DNA from: Chloropicon primus
Taxonomy: Eukaryota > Chlorophyta > Chloropicophyceae > Chloropicales > Chloropicaceae
DNA: 64,000 bases
Reading direction: 5' to 3'
Assembly: GCA_023205875.1 (NCBI GenBank)
Contig: CP060770.1
Span: forward strand, 370,501 to 434,500
Shown: piece by piece, positions 24,548-32,036 of the stretch
Position numbering within the stretch: the stretch's first letter is position 1
Layout of the letters: the number at the start of each line of letters is the position of its first letter
Position numbers and translations under genes: made by a program
Notes under the pieces: generated by a model
The model's input: the letters and a program-made list of their open reading frames with translations, nothing else
Databases searched by the model: none
Told to the model about the DNA's origin: nothing

Positions 24548-24768
24548 GCGCACTGACAGCGCTGTGGCGAGGATGGTGGCCATCGAGGGAGGGGAACGCA
24601 TCATCGATGACAACAGTCAGTCCGCGTTCCCCCTGGAGCGGAGGAGAGGTCAGGCAATTGTCACGAGGAGCTTGTCTTACGGTTGGAACAATCGGAGGTG
24701 ATCGCACCATCCGATCCACACGTCCACGCCATTCACTCTTGCTCTTTGAGGTCTCGTCAGGTCTGAGA

Positions 24769-25362
24769 ATGAGGAGCGTTACAGTCGGACGGTGGAGGGC
24801 TAATGTGGTCATGATGGTGTTTTTCTTGTCCGTGGTAGGATCAGGGCTCGCTCAAACAGTGGGACGCGGCCGGAGGTCCACCCTCTCCGCGCCGCGGTAC
24901 CCTCCGGGCTCCACTTTCAACCCGGGCAAGCCCGAGCTGCCGGAAGGACAAGTCGTGGACTTCGGCGAGCCAGAGCGACCCGCATCTCGGCACGTGGACC
25001 TCGGCGCACGAGAGGTACCCCTCCCCGCGCCGAAGATCGATTTCGGAAAGACGGAGAGGCCGCCGTCCCAGAACTTCCGCCCCCCCAAGCCGCAGAGGCC
25101 GAGCAAGCACCGGGATTGGGACCCAACTCCGCCCTCGCCCATCAGAAAGGCCATGGCGGAAGACCCGTGGAAGCCGGACCCGCGCCTCCCTCGAGGGAGG
25201 ACTTCTAATTCCGAGCCGCCGATGCCGCCGGGGGTCCTGAGCGTCCAGCCCCCACCTAGCGCCCCACCGGCGGTGCCTTTCCGAGTCGCCGAGATCACCG
25301 TGCCGGGCGGTTTCACCGTGCCGGGCGGTTTCGACATGGGCCTGGAGGCGGCCACGACGTGA
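24769..25362 (+). CDS. Secreted proline-rich protein, unknown function
   Basis: 197 aa, no recognised family. The ATG at 24769 gives a convincing signal peptide: a basic start (MRSVTVGRWR), a hydrophobic core (VVMMVFFLSVVGSG) and a likely cleavage after LAQ. An upstream in-frame ATG at 24535 would bury the signal and lies in the duplicated promoter, so it was not chosen. The mature part is Pro/Arg-rich with loosely repeated modules of the form V-D-F-G-x-x-E-x-P and a short exact tandem, TVPGGF-TVPGGF, near the end. The composition suggests an extracellular matrix or cell-wall protein. It lies upstream of another secreted proline-rich gene on the same strand. Confidence 0.65.
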   Translation: MRSVTVGRWRANVVMMVFFLSVVGSGLAQTVGRGRRSTLSAPRYPPGSTFNPGKPELPEGQVVDFGEPERPASRHVDLGAREVPLPAPKIDFGKTERPPSQNFRPPKPQRPSKHRDWDPTPPSPIRKAMAEDPWKPDPRLPRGRTSNSEPPMPPGVLSVQPPPSAPPAVPFRVAEITVPGGFTVPGGFDMGLEAATT

Positions 25363-25910
25363 CCGTCTAGGAAGGAAGCAGCGAAGGAAGCAGCGATCGA
25401 TCGACGGGAGCACCGAGGGGATAGGAGTCCTATTCGAACAGCTGGTTCGTTTGTGGAAGAACATAAAAACGTGTAATGCAGAAGTTAAGCAAAGAGGGGA
25501 CGACTCATCTTCTTCCACATCATCATCCACGACGACGCCGTATTAGGGTACGAGCACAAGGGGAAGGGGGACGAACAAACAACGGGTCAGAGGAGAGGAA
25601 AGAGAAAGCAGGGAGAGGGGAGGGTCAGGGTCACCTACACTTTCACCCCTCCCTCCTCCTCCTCATCGGGGCGTTGATCCCATGGAAAGGGAATCACACG
25701 AAAATGTTGTCAATGGCAAAGCACGCACTCGCCTTCTTTTGCCGTGAATTCACAAAATTTTGCCATGGCAAACCGCGGCACTCCGCTTGCTTTGCCATGA
25801 CGGGACGAAGCCCCTATCCTCTCGTCAGAACTTGCTTGCGCCCCCGCGCCTATCCCGCGGTGCCTGCTGACCACGCGCGCTTGATCCGGATTGATTGATT
25901 GAACGAAAAG
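25363..25910. other. Intergenic between two secreted-protein genes
   Basis: 548 bp. A tandem GGAAGCAGCGA pair at about 25374-25396 and a degenerate repeat of the type TTTGCCRTG/TTTGCCATG (25735-25800) are visible. No ORF was supported. Probably the promoter of the downstream gene. Confidence 0.45.
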
Positions 25911-26573
25911 ATGATGATGATGAAGACGACTCGACTCCTCGTCCTCCTGATCGCCGTTGCACTGACGATCGGGAGGGTGGTGGTGGCCGACGTCCTGGAA
26001 TCCGAGGAGCCTCCCAAGGAGTGGGACAACATGGCCTCGGCCATGGCCGCGGGAGACTCCACCTCCACCACGGAGAGCGCCCAGGCCGAGGCCGTGGCGA
26101 AGGTGACGACGATGGCCGATGTCGAATGCGTGGGCTGGGACTGCATGAGCATGTCAGGCTCCATGTCAGGCGCCCTCGCCGATGACTTCCACGAGAACAT
26201 GGCGGAGGCTGATTCCGTGGCCATGGCTGCCACTGCGATCGAGAAGGGCGAGGTCACCGTGAACATCGCGGGCATCTTCGAGGACGTTGCCGTCGTGGGG
26301 GACAGCGCCCTGGCCACGGCCGAGAGTGACGCCGAGGCGGACGCCTACGCGTGGAGGAGGAAGGATCGCCCCATTCCAAGCCCACCAGAGCCACCAACGC
26401 CACCACACCCGCCACACCCGCCACACCCACACCCGCCACCAACGCCTTACATCCCCCCCATCCCATTCCCACCGAGGCCGACGCCGCCAGACAATCCATC
26501 TGACGTTCCGCCGACGCCGAGCCCACCATCCCCCTTCCCACCCAACTCTGGCCTCGAGCCCCTTTCCTGTTAA
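25911..26573 (+). CDS. Secreted protein with Ala/Met-rich domain and proline-rich tail
   Basis: 220 aa, no recognised family. The start at 25911 is a run of four ATG codons followed by a signal peptide (KTTRLLVLLIAVALTIG, likely cleaved near VVVAD). The first in-frame codon upstream that could extend it is TTG. The central region (about 25-145) is acidic, Ala- and Met-rich, with one CVGWDC pair. The last 75 residues are a polyproline-type region with PP.PPHPPHPPHPHPPP and similar strings, as in algal cell-wall hydroxyproline-rich proteins, ending LSC. The arrangement (signal, globular part, Pro-rich stalk) suggests cell-wall anchoring. Function unknown. Confidence 0.7.
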   Translation: MMMMKTTRLLVLLIAVALTIGRVVVADVLESEEPPKEWDNMASAMAAGDSTSTTESAQAEAVAKVTTMADVECVGWDCMSMSGSMSGALADDFHENMAEADSVAMAATAIEKGEVTVNIAGIFEDVAVVGDSALATAESDAEADAYAWRRKDRPIPSPPEPPTPPHPPHPPHPHPPPTPYIPPIPFPPRPTPPDNPSDVPPTPSPPSPFPPNSGLEPLSC

Positions 26574-28231
26574 GCAAGCAAGCTAATTCTCATTTCATTG
26601 TAGCACGATCCACTCACACACTCGCTCTGGAGCCGTCTGGCAGGACGTAACTGACATGACATGATATACTCATCTCCAGCACTGGGGAGGATTCCTTTGA
26701 ACATCTTCACCTTTTCAGTGCTTGACTCCCTTCAGGATTCCTTTTACTCCCTTCATCTCTCTCTTTCTCTCTCTTACTTTCACCTTCACCTTCACCTCGC
26801 CTTCCTCTTGCATGGTTATCTTGGTGTGGTGCGAGCCCACAAGAGCAAGAAGCATGAACATGAACCCACGGGTTAGTGCGGTGTCTCCCTGTCCCTCCCC
26901 TGCCTGCCTTGCTCCCCGAGCAACATCCATCCATCCATTCATCCAACCGGGCAGTACATGGCAGCCTACCATACCATAACGGAGGATCATCTGCAAGAGG
27001 TTTGCAAAAGTTTTTTCTCGCATGCAGCATGCTCGAAGATGCCTTGATGCTCCACACGTTTGACACACACGGAGACAAGAGACTAGACCGAGGATATCAA
27101 CACGAGAACCAATAAACGCCCCTTCCCTTCACCCTCTCTCTTGTCTTCTCCCACCAAAAAAGGTGGGCCCTGCTTGCCGCTTGATCATCGCTCGCCTGTC
27201 TGCAGATCTGCTGCAGTATCCATCAGCAGCCCACTTTGAGCCCAAGGTGGAGCGGACACAACAGGAGGAACTGAAGCAAGGGGCCATCACAACTTGAAGA
27301 CTTATTGAGGAACAACCACTCACTTGTTTTCCTTCCCTGTGGCTTGAACTCAAGTCATAGACGATTGGCATTTTCCTTTTGCAAAAAATCATCCACCTGT
27401 CCACCAGTGGCCTGTGACACAAGTTTGCACCACGAGACGAGCTTGACTCCGCACCACAACAGGAGCATCAAGGGGCGAAGCCTAAGGGAAGGAGGATCGC
27501 TTGATTGGATTCACTTCATCCTTGTGTCACTTGCTTGGACTCTGTCCAAGACGATTTGTGTTTTGCAAAAATCCATCCAGCAGCGACTGTGGCGACTCTG
27601 GTACAAGCTAAGGCAACAGAGGATTGACTCCCGGGAAGGGAACCTGATCGAGCAGGGGAAAGGTTTGAAGCTGCTGGATTGTTTTGTCGGTATCTTGGGC
27701 TAGTTTTTGTCACTGAGAAAGGAAGCGGCACTGCATCGCTCTCCATTCTTTGCTGCTGGAACAGAGCAGCCAGGGGGGTCACCACAACACCCTTTGGACT
27801 GTGTGTTCGGAAGGGTACCACGCCTTGCAGGGGAGAGAAGAGAAACCCTGGAGCTGCTTGGGGTTCTGCTCATTGTTGCTGTGACTTCTTAGGATTCGAT
27901 TGCATTGGGTTGAGTTGCACCGTAGCTTTCACGTGGCCTGGACAGCCTGTGGAGAGGGACTGGAGCTGTGGAGAGGGACTGGAGCAGCTGCTTTTGCTTG
28001 ATCACCCTATGCCTTGTACGGGCGAGCGCCATTGCATTGGATTGGATTGGATTGCACTGAAGCATGGTCTGCACGCGTAGATACAATCCATTGACCACCG
28101 ACGACGGGTCGTCCATAACGCAGGCGTGCGCCTGAGCAGGAGGACAAGGACTAGCTTGAGTCCTGGAGGGGAGAAGGAAGACAAGGCAAGGCAAGGGGGG
28201 GGGGGGACGAGCAAGCACTGGTTGCAGGGAG
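26574..28231. other. Intergenic, 1.66 kb, no gene recognised
   Basis: Holds CTTTCACCTTCACCTTCACC and CATCCATCCATCCATTCATCC short repeats (26775-26945), a pair of diverged segments around GACGATTNG...TTTTGCAAAAA...ATCCA near 27355 and 27550, and a G12 run just before 28208. Reading frames up to 149 codons occur, but they are low-complexity or lack any family signature. A non-coding RNA cannot be excluded. The right end is the promoter of the AlkB-like gene. Confidence 0.45.
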
Positions 28232-31200
28232 ATGGTTGGACTTGTGAATCCTCTGGAATCGGAAAAGGAAAATGGTAGATCAGCCAAGCTGCAGAAAGGG
28301 GACCGCATCAAGGTAAGCGGCAGAGACAGGCTTGTCAAAGGAATGAGAGATTGTGGCCTGGGAGGCCTTGTGCTGACTCTCTCTCTCTCTCCGTCTTCGT
28401 GTTTTTGTTTTCTGCAGGTGTTTCATCCCGTCTCCGGGAGGTGGAAGAAAGTTGTCGTGAAACAAGTTCGAGTGAGGCGATCCAGAGTACAAGTCTGCAG
28501 CGACGAGGATGCCCCCAGCAGTTCTTCGTCGTCACCAGAGGATTCTCTGGAGTGGCTTGATTACAGCCAGGTCAGGTACAAGAGGACGAGAGAGTGCCGT
28601 GGTGCTTCTCGCAGGATCGAGGAGAAGAAGAAGAAGGCGACGGCGGGAGGCAAGCCGGAGCAAGCCGACAGGGTGAAGCAACTGGTGGGTGGAAGGAGAG
28701 TGAGTTCAAAGAATCCAAAGGGAAAGGGGAGGGAAAGGGGGTCACGTGAAGTCGGTGAGCCGAATGACGTGGTGGCGCGGAATCCGAGGACGCCTCCCCT
28801 GACAGGGAGAACAGAAAGCAGGAAGAGAGATTATTCACAGTCTCCATCGACGTGGTGGCTGCGAACGAAGAAAAGGACAAAGTCTTCGTCGTCGAAGAAG
28901 ACAAGTAGCGGTGAAGGATCACCGCACAAGTGCGCTTCTCCATCAACCTTGGCTCCTCGGACACCTGAGCTGACACTCTCTGATGTCGGGCAGGCAGGCA
29001 AAGCGGAGAGGATTGCGCGTCGACCCAGGAGAAGGCTCGACTTCGATCAGAGTGAATTCTCCGAGCAGCAGAATGGGCCAAAGGCAGAGAGCAAGCAAGG
29101 AAGAGTGGCGGAGTCGCTCGAAGATAAATTTGGCTTTCCGTGCGAGACGCAAGCGGTGCCAAACTTCACGCTCAAGCTCATGCTTGCGGAGCTCATTGAT
29201 TTGAAGGGCCGGACAACCAATGTAGCGTGCATGAAGGAGAGTGAGAGTAAGCAGGTCGGTGTGCCTTTCCGACCCCTGCCCCACGTGATGTACAAGATGG
29301 ATTACATCCACGCCGAGAATCCAGTCTCACAAAGGACGAGCTGCTGCATACAACACGGGATCTTTCCGACGAGAGCTTGCGTCATGTCCGACAGCGAGCA
29401 GGACGACTACAGGAAGTATTTGCTGAGGCCGGCGGAGAGGGTTGCAGGGGTGAGGGCTTGTGGAGGTGCACACTTTATTGAGATGAGGTCTTTCAGTGAC
29501 GTGAAGGTCTACATGAAGCAGAATTCTTCCGTCATTCTGAATTACAGGTACAAGGACGACGTCATCCTTGAGCCGTGCAGGACGGACCGCTCGATCAGGA
29601 AGAGCGACGTTCAGATTGTGCTGAACTTGAAACGGAACTTGAACTGTTCGGTGGAATTGAACAGACTTGCATCTAGTCTCGATCAGAATCTGAAGCTGCC
29701 TTCGCTTGGGCTGAGACTTGATTTGTTCATCTCACCGGAGCTGAAGAGTAGGCTGACTACGCCAGAAGTTTCCTCGCTCGTTGCCGTTATCGCCGGGGTG
29801 GAGAAGCACTTGACAGAACTCATTGTTCAATGGAACGCTGACGTCTTCGTGAATTATTTGGACGCGTTGGAGGCAAGGGCTGCTGAACAAGCAGACTGCG
29901 GAAACGCACCACCCAGTTCTGTAGCACTTGGCGAAAAGACCGACACTGGCATCCGCTTCAAGGCTTTTCTCGAAAGGGTGGATGTCTTGGGCAGGCGCTT
30001 CTGCAACATCGACTCGCGGTCCATCCTGTCGAGGCTCAAGAATGACGTTTCCATCATCAAGCTTTTGCAGAGGTTTTCCTTTCAAAGCACCTTGCTGTAT
30101 TCGTCCATACTCGTGCTGATGCGTGTCGACACGGCGCTAGCGGGCAAGGACAGCAACTGCTTGCTGAAGCAAGTTCACATCTTGTGCAGGAACGACTGTC
30201 GAGACTCGTTTCGGTACGAGATGATCGCAAAGGAGACGATCTGCAAGTCAAGCGAGGGGCACGGGTACCTGAAGACCGAGTTCTTCTTTCCGAAGGATTT
30301 CATTCCAGACAACTACAAGGACGTCGTGCTTCCGTGCGATTACGACGATGCCCAGAAGCGTTATCCTGCAGGCGTTACGACGTACACCGGCCTCTTTTCG
30401 GACGAGGAGCTCGAGAATGTGGAGAAGAGGGTCTTGGACATCGAAGCAAGCTTGGAAGGCCGGCTGCTGCCGGAGAGTTGCTACGACCGGAGCCAGTACC
30501 ATTCCTCGATCAGGAGGACCAAGCTGTTCTTTGGCGCAAGATACCTTTGGACGAAAGAGCAGACCGCTGGTTTTGAGTCGAGCAGGGCGGGGGGAATCAG
30601 GCTGAACGTCCCGCGGGTGCCCAAGTGGGTGAGGGACTGCGTCGAGGAGCCGCTGGTCCAAAGCGATATCCTGCCCAAGGACTTCATCAACAGCTCTGCA
30701 ATCAACATCTATCACGATGGAAGCGAGGGCATCCAGAGCCACTACGACGACGATTCGCGCTTCGCGAGGCCTATCGTGTCCCTGAGAACGTTCTCGGACT
30801 CGAGGCTGTCGTTCGGGACAAAGTTTTTCGGGTACGTCAACGGAAGCTTTTTCGTGCCGATGCCGAGGGGATGCATCACGGTGATGGAAGAGAAGGGCTA
30901 CGCTGCCAACGGGATCAAGCACTCGGTCAGAGCGGTGGACATGACGGGGAAGAGCGTTGCGATCATCCTGAGGCACGTCCACCACAGTTGCATGGTGGAG
31001 GCGAAGAAGATCTTCCTGGAGGAGAGCAGAGCTTGGTTCGAGGGCCTGAGCCTGGAGCATAGGGAACGAGTGGTCCTGGACGAGGACACCAAGAAAGCCA
31101 GGGCTCAGTGCGGCCACGTGGTCAACAACATCCTGAGGCAAGTGCAGCAGCAGCTGAAGGAGGAGAGGAAGGAGGAGGCCAAGCAGGAAAAGAGGGTGAT

Positions 31201-31546
31201 CGGCGAGTGCAAGAAGGTCGTGAGCGACCTGCTGAGCCAAGTTCAGAACAATTTGCGGGCGGAGAGGAAGCTCGCGGCGGCCCGGGAGGCGGAGGAGAGG
31301 AAGGTCAGGGCCGAGTGCGCCCAAGCCGTGAAAGTAATCTTGCAGGGAGTTCGGCAGCACTTCCAAGTCGAGAGGCAGATGAACACGATCGTCCGCGGCC
31401 TGGTCACGGCGGCGGTGAAGCAGGTCAAGGAGAAGGAAAAGGTTCGAAAAATCGTGGAGGCAATCACAAAGTCCGTCTCCAGCGGCAAGGCGTACAAGTT
31501 CTTCGCCCCGAGGAAGCCCAGTGCGTCGAAGAAGACCTCCCAATAA
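28232..31546 (+). CDS. AlkB-like Fe(II)/2-oxoglutarate dioxygenase, large multidomain
   Basis: Exon 1, 28232-28312, and exon 2, 28418-31546, around a 105-bp GTAAGC...CTGCAG intron give 1,069 aa. N-terminus: a short basic region joined across the intron to VFHPVSGRWKKVVVKQVRVR, perhaps a Tudor/agenet-like strand pair, then a Ser/Lys/Arg-rich disordered part to about residue 300. A middle helical region of unknown fold follows. The dioxygenase domain (about 675-885) has the HxD motif H802-Y-D804, the distal H862 in GIKHSVR and R879 in AIILRHVH. The H-to-R spacing of 17 equals that of E. coli AlkB (H187/R204). The C-terminal 170 residues hold four degenerate C-x-x-V-V-x-x-I-L-x-Q-V-Q type coiled repeats and a basic tail. 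The family demethylates N-alkylated nucleic acid; DNA or RNA N6-methyladenine is a plausible but unproved substrate. The intron is also open in frame. Confidence 0.82.
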   Translation: MVGLVNPLESEKENGRSAKLQKGDRIKVSGRDRLVKGMRDCGLGGLVLTLSLSPSSCFCFLQVFHPVSGRWKKVVVKQVRVRRSRVQVCSDEDAPSSSSSSPEDSLEWLDYSQVRYKRTRECRGASRRIEEKKKKATAGGKPEQADRVKQLVGGRRVSSKNPKGKGRERGSREVGEPNDVVARNPRTPPLTGRTESRKRDYSQSPSTWWLRTKKRTKSSSSKKTSSGEGSPHKCASPSTLAPRTPELTLSDVGQAGKAERIARRPRRRLDFDQSEFSEQQNGPKAESKQGRVAESLEDKFGFPCETQAVPNFTLKLMLAELIDLKGRTTNVACMKESESKQVGVPFRPLPHVMYKMDYIHAENPVSQRTSCCIQHGIFPTRACVMSDSEQDDYRKYLLRPAERVAGVRACGGAHFIEMRSFSDVKVYMKQNSSVILNYRYKDDVILEPCRTDRSIRKSDVQIVLNLKRNLNCSVELNRLASSLDQNLKLPSLGLRLDLFISPELKSRLTTPEVSSLVAVIAGVEKHLTELIVQWNADVFVNYLDALEARAAEQADCGNAPPSSVALGEKTDTGIRFKAFLERVDVLGRRFCNIDSRSILSRLKNDVSIIKLLQRFSFQSTLLYSSILVLMRVDTALAGKDSNCLLKQVHILCRNDCRDSFRYEMIAKETICKSSEGHGYLKTEFFFPKDFIPDNYKDVVLPCDYDDAQKRYPAGVTTYTGLFSDEELENVEKRVLDIEASLEGRLLPESCYDRSQYHSSIRRTKLFFGARYLWTKEQTAGFESSRAGGIRLNVPRVPKWVRDCVEEPLVQSDILPKDFINSSAINIYHDGSEGIQSHYDDDSRFARPIVSLRTFSDSRLSFGTKFFGYVNGSFFVPMPRGCITVMEEKGYAANGIKHSVRAVDMTGKSVAIILRHVHHSCMVEAKKIFLEESRAWFEGLSLEHRERVVLDEDTKKARAQCGHVVNNILRQVQQQLKEERKEEAKQEKRVIGECKKVVSDLLSQVQNNLRAERKLAAAREAEERKVRAECAQAVKVILQGVRQHFQVERQMNTIVRGLVTAAVKQVKEKEKVRKIVEAITKSVSSGKAYKFFAPRKPSASKKTSQ

Positions 31547-32036
31547 CAGCTTTGTCTTCCACTTCATTTTATTCCACTATTGTTTCTACCTTCTCGATTA
31601 AGGCTTCCTCTTGGGCTCGTTTCGGCCGGTTTCGGCCGCCACCCGAACCTAGGAAAAAAAGGATAAAACTAGGTCGGATCCATACCATCACGGAGAGGGT
31701 TGCCTTACGCGAAGGTTGCATTGGACGACAAGGAACAAAACCTTTCTTTCTTGGGAATCAAGAGAACACAAGACAAACTTGTTTCCATTCCATTCCTCGA
31801 ATTCTTGATCTTGGGTTTGGGTCATAAACAATTTTGCTTGAGTCCCATCCAAGCTTGTACCACATGAACAGCTAATCCATTCGACGAGTGGCCCCTCGCA
31901 GAGCACTGCATTGCCTTGAACGTAGCCATCAGTGGGATTGAACTTTGCTCATGGGTTTGGATTTCGTGGACACATTGAGGATCTAGCTTTTTGTTTGCCG
32001 GGTTACGAAAGGAATGACACAACAGCAGCAAGAGAG
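31547..32036. other. Intergenic between AlkB-like and Dam-like genes
   Basis: 490 bp between two + strand genes. A GTTTCGGCCGGTTTCGGCCGCC short tandem lies at about 31619-31640. The rest shows no supported ORF. It probably contains both the 3' end of the oxygenase gene and the promoter of the next gene. Confidence 0.45.

Noticed and set aside
24535-24768. Upstream 78-codon extension of the first secreted protein
   Set aside because: It starts in the duplicated promoter and would place the signal peptide internally.
27305-27703. 132-codon + strand frame, possible small gene
   Set aside because: No family resemblance or signal peptide, and it overlaps diverged repeated segments; not enough support.
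30248-31567. 439-codon minus strand open frame
   Set aside because: Antisense to the AlkB-like gene; Leu/Arg/His composition with no family.
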